Source of the DNA: Myxocyprinus asiaticus
Taxonomy: Eukaryota; Chordata; Actinopteri; Cypriniformes; Catostomidae
Assembly (NCBI RefSeq): GCF_019703515.2
Contig: NC_059351.1
Span: forward strand, 18,631,501 to 18,695,500
Length of the DNA: 64,000 nt
Direction of reading: 5' to 3'
In this document: one piece after another, positions 1-11,628 of the stretch
Layout: each line of letters starts with the position of its first letter
Position numbering within the stretch: position 1 is the stretch's first letter
Made by a program: the position numbers and the translations under genes
Notes under the pieces: generated by a model
Seen by the model: the letters and a program-made list of their open reading frames with translations, nothing else
What the model was told of the DNA's origin: nothing
The model's database searches: none

Positions 1-720
1 TGTTAACACATACAGAATAATCAGGGCCAGAGTGGTTAATCGGGAGGTTCAGGGGAATTTCCGGCGGGACGGTCAAAAATTGGTTGATGAATAAACTTTC
101 ATCAACAGTTGCCGACCATTCGTATCGTCCGGTATTTAAGGGATCAGATTTGCATTCCGTATTATCGTGGAAATAGTCTCTACTGTATTTTATCGTCTCA
201 CACCCAAACAATGAGACAAAATATTTCGTTGTTGTGCCATCAGGTCACTTCATTTGACAGCGGGAGAAGGATCACGGAATATCCAGTGAGAACAGATACT
301 ATTAGTTGAATGGATGAATGTGCTTCAGGTACAAGATAATCACAAGTTTAATACTGACTGTGGTCTCACAATCTTCATTAATTAATCTCTGAAATCCTCA
401 TTTCGTGGCATTGCAGAATGATTACAATATTGCTTATTGTCACAAAATAAAAGATTACATGAAGTAAATGAATACAGATGCAACAGCATGACACGGAACG
501 AAAATAATGGGACTTTACAGCTCTCAAAAGATTTAACTCAACGAAACAAACTGCGCAGGGTGCCTTCAATATTGTAGCATGCACTAAAACCCTCTTAAAG
601 AGACAGTAACCATATTGCCGCTGTCCATAACATTTATATTCCAAATAAAAGTACAAATGTTTTATTTTTATTGTTGGAAAATAGCACTTTTTATATGGTA
701 TGTAAAAATGTAAAGACAAT
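1..720. other. Unassigned AT-rich sequence
   Basis: No convincing gene, terminal repeat or RNA is seen here. Short open frames on both strands lack family motifs and codon bias and are taken as chance. Confidence 0.4.
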
Positions 721-770
721 CACTCAACCTTCATTGTTTTATGAGCATTTCATTGCTGCACATGTTTTCT

Positions 771-1205
771 TTTTTTTTCCCCCCTTTACTCACCAATTTG
801 GTATGCCCAATTCCCAATGCACTCTAGGTCCTCATAGTGGCGTAGTGACTCGCCTCAATCCAGGTGGCGGAGGACGAATCTCAGTTGCCTCCGCGTCTAA
901 GACAGTCAATCCACGCATCTTACCACGTGGCTTGTTGACCACGTTACCGCAGAGACCTAGCGCGTGTGGAGGCTCACACTATTCTCCGTAGCATCCACGC
1001 ACAACTCACCACACACCACCGAGAGCGGGAACCACATTATAGCGACCACGAGCAGGTTAACCCAACGTGACTCTACCCAGCCTAGCAACTGGGCCAAGTG
1101 GTTGCTTAGGAAGCCTGACTGGAGTCACTCAGCACGTCCTGGATTTGAACTTGCAACTCCAGGTGTGGTAGTCAGTGTCTTTACTTGCTGAGCTACCCAG
1201 GCCCC
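771..1205 (-). mobile_element. tRNA-headed SINE, complete, with 16-bp TSD
   Basis: Read on the minus strand, the element opens GGGGCCTGGGTAGCTCAG at 1205, continues through a tRNA-like head and a roughly 350-bp body, and ends in a pyrimidine tract on the plus strand at 771-785 (an A-rich tail on the minus). It is bounded by a perfect 16-bp direct repeat, GCTGCACATGTTTTCT, at 755-770 and 1206-1221, the mark of LINE-machinery insertion. The body resembles the tRNA-derived SINE family common in cyprinids; that link is from memory. No protein is encoded, so mobilisation would depend on a partner LINE. The perfect duplication suggests a fairly recent insertion. Confidence 0.9.
1141..1195 (-). promoter_or_regulatory. 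Pol III A and B boxes of the SINE
   Basis: On the minus strand TAGCTCAGCAAG (1195-1184) matches a tRNA A box and GTTCAAATCC (1150-1141) matches a B box, at tRNA-like spacing. They form the internal RNA polymerase III promoter expected of a tRNA-headed SINE. The absence of a clear cloverleaf 3' half argues against a real tRNA gene. Confidence 0.75.
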
Positions 1206-1359
1206 GCTGCACATGTTTTCTCTGGATCTGTTGCCTTGTTAATTATCTTTAATACAAAGCACTGACAATTTGAAATGTGAGTCTGTACATCTTGAAATAT
1301 TTACGTACAGTTACAATTCTATAGTGTTTTTATTTGCCACAGTAGATAAACATGACATC

Positions 1360-1918
1360 AATGGGAAAGTTCACCCAAAAATAAAAAATCCATCATTTAC
1401 TCACCCCAATGCCATCCCTGATGTGTAGGACTTTCTTCTGCAGAACACAAAGATTTTTAGAAGAATATCTCAGTTCTGTTGGTCCATACAATGCAAGTGA
1501 ATGGTGGCCAGAAAGTAGAAGCTCCAAAAAGCACATAAAGGCAACATAAAAGTAATCCATAAGACTCCAGTGGTTAAATCCATGTCTTCAGACATGATAT
1601 GATATGTGTATATGAGAAACAGATCGATATTTAAGTGCTTTTTTTTTTTTTTACTATAAATTCTCCTCCCTGCCAGTAGGTCCAAAATCACCAAAAAGAA
1701 CTCTTAGGAGAGAAGAGCCCTTAGGAAAGTGAAAGTGGAGATTAATAGTAAAAAATGGATATTGATCTTTTTCTCAATGCTTCTCATTCAATTGCATTGA
1801 AAGAAACAACAGAATATTCTTCTAAAAATCTTCGTTTGTGTTCTGCAGATGAAAGAAATTCATACACATCTGTGATGGCATTAGGGTGAGAAAATGATGG
1901 GATAATTTTCATTTTGGA
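1360..1918. mobile_element. Foldback non-autonomous DNA element, decayed copy (family F1)
   Basis: The left arm contains GTTCACCCAAAAATAAAAAA and the motif block CATTTACTCACC. The right arm is its inverted complement, ending in ATTTTCATTTTGGAGTTT. The middle carries the family motifs AATGCAAGTGAATGGTGGCC and CATAAAAGTAATCCATAAGA. The same family recurs at 7066-9708, 20223-20800 and 30453-31084, the last being complete with TTAA at both ends. This copy has lost clean termini. There is no transposase. Confidence 0.75.
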
Positions 1919-2124
1919 GTTTTTACAATTGATGCAATAAAGTCTTATGTCAGAAAGAGAAAATCAAAGTGAATGCCATATGTGGTATAAAGACATGGAG
2001 AGCTTTATAATTTTCAAGTAATTGCATATTTTTGCAGTGTTCTTGTTTTATCGTTATCATGGGGGGTGGGGTGGCTAACCTAGACATTCAGCCTGGGAAT
2101 TTCATATGAATCCCACTCCAGCCC

Positions 2125-2380
2125 TGCATATAATGTTTATATCTTGTGGCTATACTTTTGAAACAGTGAATATTTTACCATTTACGGATTGGCCCCATTC
2201 ACTTCCATTGTAAGGGCCACATTGTAACACAGATTTTTGCTTTTGTTGTTTGGTTTTTTTTTTTGTTTTTTTAAAGAAACAGCTTTAAATGACCTTTTGT
2301 GCTACTCAACATTATGCCACAATTGCTGTCGATTGAGCTTAACTTTTATTGAATCCGGAATATAATATAATTATTTGCAA
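2125..2380. mobile_element. MITE-like repeat (family F2), degraded copy
   Basis: Shares the blocks GGCCCCATTCACTTCCATTG and GCTGTCGATTGAGCTTAACT with copies near 4800-5140, 21818-21965 and 23190-23390. The shared order of blocks shows a common non-coding element. No transposase is seen and the termini are unclear. Confidence 0.65.
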
Positions 2381-2399
2381 TTCTAAACTGGATAAACTG

Positions 2400-3640
2400 G
2401 GAGACTATTTTGACTATTTCTTACTTTTACAAGGTCTTATGGCTGTTGCTTATACTTTTCAAAACCATACAACATACTGCCTCCTGAAACTGTGTTATGA
2501 TTGAAAACTTCTTGAAACTTCAATTGAACAGAGGCGGCTCGTCAGTGAAGGCAGAGCCTCTTCTTTGCATGCGCGGTAACCAGGTGAGTTTAAATTCCTC
2601 TATGAATCGATATGAATGCCAGAGGATGTTGATGGCATAAAGCCTCCTGTCATTAGTAAACTGACCAATCAAAATGGATATTGAAATGATGCAACATAAT
2701 CTGGTTCCGTTCAAACAGCATCCAAAAAAGACCAAACGGAGGCTAAATGAAATTTGTCTCCTTCCGCTTTCGTAATCAACCATTATCAGAAGTAACCATT
2801 CAAGCCAATCAGCTTTCAGTATCATGTTTACATTTCATCAAGACTGCTTGTGGTTAACATGATAGGTGAAGACAAACTTTTAAAATATGCTAAAATATCG
2901 ATGGAATAAGAGTTATTTGTCTTATTTGACTCAACGAAGCATTGGAGGATGGAGTTCCTCTACACATACTTTATTACGCGAGTAGATGCTACTACAAGAT
3001 AGAATGGGGCCCTCCATTCTTTTATATAAGTTTGCATTGATTGTAGTTTAACTGGCGCTGCGTAATTTTTTCCATTCGTTTATTGTATTGACAAGTGTTG
3101 AGTTGGTGATCGGAAAGATTCTAACACAACAGTAGTTATCAAGACTTTTTTTTAAGATATTAGGGAGAGGAGATCACCTGTGTACGGGAGCATAATTACC
3201 AGCAAAAAACATATAATAAAACATGATATTTAAACCTACTGCAGTCTTATACTGGTGTGATCTTTCAATACAGATTTACATATTACAAAATTCCATCACG
3301 AACCGCCAATGCAACTGAATACTCCTTTACTACACAATAGAACATCTGCTCAGTGTTAAATGAAATCTGAAATATTCTAGTTTTTAAGCTGCCGTATGTA
3401 TTAATGAAATAACTTGTTCCACCTCCAAAACTTATTAGCTTATTTTTCCTCCTTTTTACCATCCTTTCACTTCCTAGTGGAATAAAATAAAGCCTATATT
3501 TCGTACTCATAGACTATCCTGAATATCATGTCACATTATGGAAGCAACAAATGTTGTTTCATGACATGCTGACTTTAAATGTTTAGATATTTTTATTGTA
3601 AAACAAGACAATAATACTGAGGAGGATTTTTTTTTTTTTT
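2400..3640. other. Unassigned stretch
   Basis: At 2527 the sequence CAGAGGCGGCTCGTC resembles a hAT-type terminal repeat start, but I could not find an inverted partner nearby. A 101-codon minus-strand frame at 2520-2825 begins in the same place and is more likely transposon debris than a gene. Nothing else is recognised. Confidence 0.35.
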
Positions 3641-3729
3641 TTTTCCCCAGTGTGAGACTGATGCTTCTTTTATTCTGGCTTGCAAGTTAAAATAACCTGC
3701 ATCTATGGAACACTTAACATGTTATACAG

Positions 3730-3850
3730 GGGCGCTGTATCATGGCTGACCCTGCACTCTGACCCCAGCTTAGCTGGGATATGTGGAAAAAAAGAATTTC
3801 ACTGTATATGTGCAAAAATGTATAATGTGTGATAAATAAATAAAATTAAA
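3730..3850 (+). mobile_element. 3' end of a Rex/L2-like LINE
   Basis: The stretch CACTCTGACCCCAGCTTAGC, followed by AAGAATTTCACTGTATATGT and a short tandem AAATAAATAAA tail, looks like the 3' terminus of fish Rex/L2-group LINEs. No coding part is attached, so this would be a heavily 5'-truncated insertion. The RT fragment at 7462-8172 may belong to the same family, but the two segments do not overlap. Confidence 0.55.
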
Positions 3851-4374
3851 AATTAAATTATTCTAACATACAGTTGTAGAGAAATCTTTTAGGGCCGTGC
3901 TGAACTATTCTGATCATTCCTGCCCTTAACAGATGAGTCTAATCCAGAATGAACCATCAGCGCTTCTGCGTTCCTTCTTCATGTGCTGCATGCTCGCAGC
4001 TCTAATAATGTTTCTTTTGGCATCAAATGGAATTTATCAGTGATTCAGCAAGATTTATACACATTTTACTGTTGGATCTTGAAAAGGGAAAATGCATCAT
4101 GACTATTAAGGTTGTATGAACCAAGTCCAACATGAGTCAATGGTTTCCTGTATGGTTAGGCCAAAGCTCTTCATTTGATCCATTTTATGTTGACTTTTCT
4201 TATAAACACATGCTTTGACATCATATAATGAAATAGTGTTCAAAATAGCACCAGGTTAGAGTTCTTTGGCTTGTAACAATCGCAAAAGCATTTTTGGTGC
4301 TAAACGGAATATTTTCAACATATCCCTCATTTATTAAAAGGCATGGTTTCAGTAAGGCACTTCTAACACTCAAA

Positions 4375-4580
4375 AAGAAAATATTTTAGCTTATTTTTTA
4401 TATTTACGCATTTAAATTTCATAACAAAATTCCATCAAATTTAGCTGTGTAATGTTTATCCCAAATTAAATTAAACTTAAAATATTTTGTTTATGTAATT
4501 TTATTAAAGATTACTTAATTCAATTTGATGGAATTTTGTTATGAAATTGAAATGCATAAATCTTAAAATATTTTTTGAGT
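4375..4580. mobile_element. Foldback MITE, first of a pair
   Basis: The left arm (ATTTCATAACAAAATTCCAT near 4420) is the inverted complement of the right arm (ATGGAATTTTGTTATGAAAT near 4528), around an AT-rich centre. The whole can form one long hairpin. A diverged second copy lies immediately downstream. Confidence 0.75.
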
Positions 4581-4589
4581 GAATGCCCT

Positions 4590-4795
4590 CAGATTTGTTT
4601 TTGCCTATTTTTAAGATTTATGCATTTTAATTTCATAAAGTTTCATTCAATTCAATTGTGTAATTTTTAATTAAATTAAATGAATAAAACTATTTAGTTT
4701 TTTTTATTTTACTAAAGATTACTCAATTCAATTTGATAGAATTTTGTTATGAAATTAAAATGCGAAAATCGTAAAAATATATTTTTGGGAGTGTG
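4590..4795. mobile_element. Foldback MITE, second of a pair
   Basis: Same family and orientation as the preceding element: TTTAAGATTTATGCATTTTAAT near 4610-4635 pairs with the inverted block around 4738-4775. The two copies differ at many positions, so they are independent or old. Confidence 0.7.
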
Positions 4796-4799
4796 GGAG

Positions 4800-4979
4800 T
4801 GAATGGGTCCAGTCCAGATATCTGCTAGTCCAGTTTCCAAAATACTTTTGTGGTAATCAACAATTTGCTACAAATGCTGTCGATTGAGCGTAACTTGAAT
4901 TGAATGCGGAGAGTACCTTTTAAGAGTATATATTTTACACGTTAAATATTATACAGATCAAATATATAAATATTTTTGT

Positions 4980-5063
<84 letters not shown>

Positions 5064-5140
5064 AGTTACGCTCAATCGACAGCATTTGTATCAAAATGTT
5101 GATTACTACAAAAGTATTTTTGAAACTGGACTGGCCCCAT
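4800..5140. repeat. Two inverted F2 fragments flanking a (TA)n tract
   Basis: The block CAAATGCTGTCGATTGAGCG near 4871 is repeated in inverted form near 5070-5090 (CGCTCAATCGACAGCATTTG), with the flanking text also inverted (AGTCCAGTTTCCAAAATAC versus GTATTTTTGAAACTGGACT). Between them lies a TA dinucleotide run of about 70 bases at 4983-5051 followed by a short CA run. Long apparent open frames here are only the dinucleotide repeat. Confidence 0.85.
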
Positions 5141-5168
5141 TCACTTACACATTTAATGGGTAAAAAAA

Positions 5169-5171
<3 letters not shown>

Positions 5172-5232
<61 letters not shown>
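5172..5232. repeat. Compound microsatellite (AAT)n(TA)n(CA)n
   Basis: A run of AAT/ATA trinucleotides passes into TA and then CA dinucleotides, followed by a T tract. Simple-sequence DNA with no coding meaning. Confidence 0.95.
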
Positions 5233-5239
5233 TTTTTTT

Positions 5240-7060
5240 TTTTTTTTACCCATTTTCAAAGTGGATTATGCTTTTTGCTAGATGCAGACAATTACAGTGC
5301 CATCCTGTCCTTCCCACAGACATCACGGTATAATTGGTGTAATTATCTCTTCTGAAGAGCCAAAATTTGGCTATAATTTGAGTGGCGTCTGTTTGGCTTC
5401 CCAGAGTAATTGACTAAATGTGGGGGCCTGCATACTGGGTGGTCCCCTGGAGGCCTTCACTTTACCTCTGTGTCCTGTTGGTCAACACATTTGGGACAAA
5501 GACCCTTTACAAGCACTGGTGATTCAAGTGAGACTATACACACACACAATACCTCCCCCTGTATGTCTCAATAGTTTAATCACTAAACTCAAGATATTTC
5601 TCATACAAAAAAGTACTGTGGCAGTTCAATTGTCCAGTGATCGTATCGGATGGTAACACCATGGTATTTTTATAAACACAATGGTAGTGAATGACTGACA
5701 CCATGGTATTCACAAAGTACTTCAAATAACACCATCTGCATGCCCAAAACATTGTATTATCACGGTAAATGTTTTAAAATCCTGGTAGTACCGTTAGTAC
5801 CTTTTGATAATAGGTTTTTTAATGTGACAATAAATCCATGTAATATATCAAATTCAACATAGAAGTTTAAAAAAAGCCTTTACTGATTCAACTTTTGAGA
5901 AAACAGAAAAAACTTTAAATGCGTCATGAATTATAACAAAAGCAACCTAAACTATATAATAGTTATAATTATAGCAATAAAAGTGCCCGTAAACATATAT
6001 AGTTATTTTTGGAAAACCACACTGAATAGCTGCATAACTGGATAAGTAAGTTTGTCTTGGGTTGTTCATGCGTATTTAATTTAAATATCAGCTCATTTTA
6101 AAACTACTTCGTAAGTTTGATCGTTGGAAGGTTTTCGTTTTAAATACGCCACTAGAAAAATATGTTACCTGCGAATAAGCAAAGAATCAGAGAGTCCCTC
6201 AAGAACTTCCAGCTCTTCTGTGAACTCACTGTCCTCCGGTTTTCCATTGTGTTCCAGTAGATTTATCTGGGAAAACCCCTAAAAATGCGTCTACCCAACG
6301 TTTACATGTTAAACGCTCTTTAAGTCACAACCTGACTGTAAACGACCGTAAACGCGCCAGCAATCCGTCAATGCTGAGTTGTCAAGAGTTCAGTGGTTCA
6401 GATGTTCAAATGAACGAACTCTTAGTGTTTAGGCTCCACGTGTTCGGTTCCCGAACTTCTCATTTGACTCGCTCGCTCCTCTTTGTCTTTAACTGCTTCC
6501 TTTCGCTATTTTCTTTTCTTCGCATCTATCCCCTCCCCCAGGAACTGCGCCCAAATGACTAAAAAGGAGTCTTGATGCAACTTTGAGGAGGCTGAACCAG
6601 CTCCCCGACAAAACACTGACCGCCTCCACCGTCACGACTCCTCATGCTGTGCTCAGTGCAGCATTCATCACAACTCCGGGTACCGGAGAAACAACACAAG
6701 GGCCGCACGACAGTTTTTGGAGCACGTTTCCCGTTTTCAATAGCTCCAAATTGCGGTCTCATCTTCTCATTTTAAACTGTCCATGAAGTCTATCTTTATA
6801 TATCTCTTCAGTTGTGTGTTACCGAATTAGCTCTAAATGGCACAGCCCTGACCTCACTGAAAATACAAGGGTAAACGAGACACAAATATAGCCTGGATGA
6901 TTTAAACTGTCATTCAAAGGTTTTACAGGCATATGTCTTAGTCGTCCTCCTTCCAGTTTCTGTTAGAAAGGTATGCCTAGTGAACAGTCAAATGGTAAAT
7001 GTGTTATGTATGCATCTGTTAAATCCACCTTGAATCAACTTTATTATTATTTTTGGCTGT
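5240..7060. other. Unassigned intergenic sequence
   Basis: No gene or clear terminal repeats seen. Around 5640-5830 there are several short variants of an ATGGTATT-type motif, perhaps degraded repeat. The frames at 6371-6786 are short, overlap on both strands and lack recognisable domains. Confidence 0.35.
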
Positions 7061-7461
7061 ATAGTTACTTAAAAGAATGCTTCACCCAAAGATGAAAAAT
7101 CTCTCATTTACTCACCCTCATGCCATTTCAGATGTGTATGACTTTCATGCTGAACTCAAACAAAGAGTTTAAGAAGAATATCTCAGCTCTGTTGGTCCTT
7201 TCAATGCAAGTGAATGGTGGCCAGAAATTAGAAGCTCCAAAAAGCACATAAAAGCAGCAAAAATGTAATCCATACGACTCCAGTGGTTTAATCCATGTCT
7301 TCAGAAGAGATACGATATGTGTGGCTGAGAAACAGATTAATATTTAAAGGGGTCATGACATGAATACATTTTCTTGATCTTTTGACATTTAAGAGGTCAT
7401 TGTACTATAAAAAATATACTGTAAGTTTCAGAACTTAAAGGTGCTGTAAGCAATTTTTTTC

Positions 7462-8172
7462 ATGGCAAAGTGTGCAAAATTTTTTCCTACTCCCTTAATT
7501 ATGGGATTGCATCATATCCTGCAACATCTGGACAGACCAGGGACATATGCAAGGATCCATTTTGTGGACTTCAGTTCGGCTTTCAACACCATCATCCCAG
7601 CTATTCTCCAGACTAAATTACACCAACTCTCTGTTCCCACGTCTATCTGTCAGTGGATCACCAGCTTTCTGATGGACAGGCAGCAGCTTGTGAGATAGGG
7701 GAAATTCACTTCCAGCACATGTACAATCAGCACTGGTGCCCCCCAGGGATGTGTACTCTCCCCACTACTCTTCTCCCTATACAAATGTCTGCACCGCCAA
7801 GGACCCCTCTGTCAAGCTCCTGAAGTTTGCAGATGACACCACTGTCATCGGCCTCATCCGAGATGATGATGAGTCTGCATACAGAAGGAAGTTTGAACGG
7901 CTGGCTGTCTGGTGCAGTCAAAACAACCTTGAGCTGAACATGCTCAAAACGGTGGAGATGATTGTGGACTTTAGGAGGAACACCCCAACACTAACCCCCC
8001 TCACCATTCTAAACAGCACTGTGGCTGCAGTGGAGTCATTCAGGTTCCTGGGCACTACCATCTCACAGGACCTGAAGTGGGAGACCCACATTGACTCCAT
8101 TGTGAAAAAGGCCCAGCAGAGGTTGTACTTCCTTCGCCAGTTGAGGAAGTTCAACCTGCCACAGGCGCTGCT
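7462..8172 (+). pseudogene. Reverse transcriptase fragment of a Rex/L2-type LINE
   Basis: Frames at 7462-7698 and 7736-8188 encode consecutive parts of a non-LTR reverse transcriptase: VDFSSAFNTIIP (finger/palm motif), STGAPQGCVLSPLLFSLY across the frame break, then the catalytic box LLKFADDTTVIGLI, the region NLELNMLKTVEMIVDFRR and WETHIDSIVKKAQQRLYFLRQLR. A stop follows VR near 7696 and the frame changes before 7736, so it cannot make one protein. The 5' half of the LINE is missing, and the 3' side ends abruptly in a TIR element at about 8167. The FADD box and sequence style fit the jockey-superfamily CR1/L2/Rex group; the exact clade is uncertain. Confidence 0.85.
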
Positions 8173-8945
8173 TATACTTCTCGGTTGAACCTATGACGTA
8201 GACTACGCGTAGCTACGGCGATTACGTGCACCTCTTCAAAAATGTAACTGCGTGTCATGTCGACACAGACCACAACAGCTTTGATTGGTCCACTTTAACC
8301 AGCGACCGGCCCCCAGAATGATGACAAGGATTTCTGAGGTCTGTATTTGGAATCGGGATCATCTGCTGTTTTTTTTTATTCTGTTTGTGTTTCATGAAGT
8401 TACAAGCTAATCACGAAAAAATATATCTGTTTACAGCTTTTAAACTTTTCTCCAGGCCTTTACTTGAGTCATTTGATATGTTAGTGGAATAATATGTTTT
8501 GTATTCTACTCATAAACTGTCTGATCGGCTCGATGACTTGACTAATCCTATTTCATAAATTATGCTAATTTGTCAGCAAATTAAAAAGGCTCCTGGTAAG
8601 AGTTGGTTATATTGCCTGTGTGCATTGTAAACTCTTTAAAATGACGCCCATTTTGTGGTATTCAAGCAAGTAGTTATTAATTAATGTGACTATTTATTTT
8701 TCAGCATGGAACATCAAAAGTATGCCAAAATATTTATGTATTAATATTTAACCGACTCAAGAGCAAGCATACAGTATTAGATGTTCTCATTTATTTTCTC
8801 TAACATGTATAATTAATATGTAGCATTTTGGCTGTGTACTCAGAACGACGGAGACACACCAACACAGAAATATAAGTGCAAACCAACGCGTTGGCCACTA
8901 CGCGGAGCCTACGCTGTAGGTTCGACGCAGAAGTATAAATCAGCC
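8167..8945. mobile_element. TIR element, probably Harbinger-type MITE, inside the LINE
   Basis: The left end (CTTATACTTCTCGGTTGAAC, then a GTAGACTACGCGTAG block) is an imperfect inverted copy of the right end (CTACGCGGAGCCTACGCTG, then GTTCGACGCAGAAGTATAAA, ending CAGCC at 8945). The arms are about 55 bp. The LINE reading frame is cut exactly at the left end. No transposase is encoded. Assignment to PIF/Harbinger rests on resemblance to a common cyprinid repeat. Confidence 0.7.
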
Positions 8946-9170
8946 TTTAGGAGAGAAGAGAGTGTTTAGGAGGGCTGTTTGAAAGTGGACATTTACATAG
9001 TAAAAAAGGGGTCTTAAATATTGATCTGTTTCTCACCCACACTAATCATACTGTATCACTTCTAAAGACATGCATTTAACCTCTGGAGTCGTATGGATTA
9101 CTTTTATGCTGCCTTTATGTGCATCTTGGAGCTTCAACTTTCTGGCCACCATTCACTTGCATTGTATCAA

Positions 9171-9617
9171 ATTCTTTCTAGCAAGTCAGTCCACTGTCGG
9201 TCATCTTTGGAACACTCTCGGGAGGCTATTTCCAGTCATGACAGTGCAGCTCCTATCTACTTGAATGGGGGAATACCAAAATCTCAAAAACTGCTTGTCA
9301 AGCTTACATTTAAATTACATATTTCAAATCTGTAGTAAAATCTGACAACACTGGTATCATAAATTGTGCTTCTTTACCTCATATTATGCTAAAAAGCACA
9401 ATTTTCCCGGCTTGTAAAGCTAATACGCATGCGTGTTCTCGAGTTGATTGACAGGTGATGTCTGTATCTAAAAGGTGATTAACTCTTTTACCAGTAAGGC
9501 AAGACTTCCTTTCTACATCCGTTGACCGTTGGGTGCTAGAGCTTCTTGATTGGGCTTTCCAATTTCTCGCATTCCTTTCAAATGAAGTGGCCCATCTCTT
9601 ATAAATAGTCTCTGATT
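9171..9617. mobile_element. Unnamed insertion within the F1 right arm
   Basis: The F1 text stops at CACTTGCATTGTAT and resumes at TGTATGGACCTACAGAGCTG, with the intervening about 450 bp absent from the other F1 copies. TGTAT at both junctions may be a short target duplication. The insert has no open frame and no obvious terminal inverted repeat. Confidence 0.55.
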
Positions 9618-9709
9618 GTATGGACCTACAGAGCTGGGATATTCTTCTAAATATCTTTGTGTTCAGCAGAAATGAAATCTGAGATAATTTTTTTAACTAT
9701 CCCTTTAAC

Positions 9710-10266
9710 CCTCAAAGGCAGAGAAAGAAGGTTTTCAGTACAGCATGTGAGGTCTTGGTGTAAAAAGTCACTTAATATTGTGCTGAATGAATACTTGGTT
9801 ATATTTATTATTTAGCAGAAGTGTTGGCTTGCAAAGCTGGTGAATATGCCTCCACTTGAGCCACCCTTGTAACATAATGACTAACCCCACAAGGTACTCT
9901 TTAATTATTAAGGCTTGTTATGTAACCTAGACTTCCTCGTTATATCTAGTGATTTGATTATTCCCAGTGCTTCTGAATATGCTAGCCACGACAGCTTTCT
10001 TTGAACAGTTGTTAATTCATATTAGTTAAATTATTATGTTTTCTGTGGCAGTCTTGGGGACAGACTGAGCATTCTTATCGTTGGCATGACTAGTTCTGGT
10101 CATATTGACACTCTTTTATTTTTAGATTTTTGAATGCAGATACTTACACTTATGTACTTTATGTATACATTTATTTATTTATTGAATAATTTATCTATAG
10201 AAGCAACCAGATCACTCTAAGATGATGTAAAATGTTGTTTCTTTTGACCACAAATCTTAAATAAAA

Positions 10267-10309
<43 letters not shown>

Positions 10310-10525
10310 CAGAACAAATTAACTAAATTTAGAGATACATTTTGAAATACAGCTTTTAAATAATGTATTATTACTAAAATATCAATCTACAGACCACTTG
10401 CAGTACCTCCATGAACCACCAGGGGCCCATATACCCTCATTACAAAATCCTGAAATCTCTTCAATCTCACCATCCACAGTACAATAACACAACAACTCAG
10501 CGATATTGGTCCACAAATCAACGTG
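9710..10525. other. Intergenic sequence with a (TA)n microsatellite
   Basis: A TA dinucleotide run occupies about 10270-10306. The rest shows no gene or repeat structure that I recognise. It lies just beyond the likely 3' end of adamts1. Confidence 0.5.
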
Positions 10526-10529
10526 ATAC

Positions 10530-10535
10530 TTTATT
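10530..10535 (-). terminator. adamts1: Probable adamts1 poly(A) signal
   Basis: TTTATT on the plus strand is AATAAA on the minus strand, about 1.1 kb past the adamts1 stop codon. A G/T-rich run on the minus strand follows at about 10470-10500, as expected downstream of a cleavage site. A 3' UTR of about 1.1 kb is reasonable for this family. Inferred only; no transcript evidence. Confidence 0.55.
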
Positions 10536-11628
10536 CATAAACCTAAAATCATAGATATTGTATAAATACTCTAATATAATCTACATCCTTCAGTTATTTC
10601 AATAATAATAATAACAAATAGAAATACAATAATTATAAAAAAGCAACAAGATTATGTTAAATGGGCTGTACAAAAATAAATAATGTTTGTATTTTCTTGT
10701 ACAAAAAGAAATTCCTCATTAAAAGATACCTTCTCAGAAGGCAGGAGAGGATGGCTACTTATGAAGTAGTTGTAGAAGAGAAGTCTCTCGCCATATCTCC
10801 ACAAAATCAAGCAGAACTAACACACCCATACATACATGCACACAAACAAGCACACTCTCTCCTCAGGTATAAAATCCATGGTCTTTGGTCTCCCTCACCC
10901 TCAAAAATATGCACCCTCTTGATCGGGTATGGCTTTGCAAAATGGTGAAAAATCAACATATGAAGCTAAACTTAAAGCTAATGTATGCATAATACCTGCT
11001 GTGGTGTTTGATTAGTAGCATGTGTGTCCAGTTGAGGTGAGATATGGCATGGATTTTGGCAAGAAAATAGCATATGTTAAATATGTGCTCTGAGCCAGAG
11101 TTTACAACTTTTCAGTGGAGAACCACTAGAGGACGCTTTAGGTAACAATCCTACTGACAATTTTTTTTTCTGTTCCAAGCACTGCTTTTCACCCCGGGCA
11201 AAAAGACAATAGTTCCTATATGTTCTACCCCTAATCTTATCCAATTGTATAACTGTTTATGACAAATTAAACCTGTCTGTCCAGTCCAGCTCAGACAGAC
11301 GGTACAAATGCATAGTTGTTTCATACATTCTTCCACTAATTATCCATCATAAACAACCATGCACATTCAAAATCCAACAAGCATGACATTAGCATCCAAA
11401 GCAGCAGAGGTGTCTGTATTATCATCCTCCATCACACCTGTCATGACAAGTACTCAGTGTGCCAGCCTTTTGGCCTGTACCCAGTGTTAGATGGGTGGGA
11501 ATTAAAGCACTAAATAAAGTTTTGTTGCAGTTTCTGTCATAGGGGTCCCTTTGAATCCCCAAAAGGTTGTTATTCAGCATCAGATGCCACAGCTGTTCCA
11601 AGGTGGTTTCAAGCCTTGTTTTTTAGTT

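Larger units (their letters stand above)
7066..9708. mobile_element. F1 foldback element split by nested insertions
   Basis: The left half (7066-7346) has the F1 motifs GCTTCACCCAAAGATGAAAA, TTTACTCACCCTCATGCCAT and CAATGCAAGTGAATGGTGGCC. The right half resumes at 8948 (TAGGAGAGAAGAG, then GATCTGTTTCTCACCC), breaks again at 9170 and finishes at about 9708 with AACTATCCCTTTAA. Everything between is later insertion: an unnamed repeat starting AAAGGGGTCATGACATG near 7346, a LINE fragment, a TIR MITE and a further repeat at 9171-9617. The order of nesting gives relative ages. Confidence 0.75.

Noticed and set aside
1136..1205. A tRNA gene
   Set aside because: A and B boxes are present, but the element has a SINE body and 16-bp target duplications, and no clear acceptor-stem pairing.
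2520..2825. 101-codon minus-strand frame as a membrane protein
   Set aside because: It starts at a hAT-like terminal motif and has no conserved domain; probable repeat sequence.
4942..5259. Long open frames across the TA/CA runs
   Set aside because: The frames consist of repeating Tyr-Ile or Ile-Tyr from dinucleotide repeats and are not genes.
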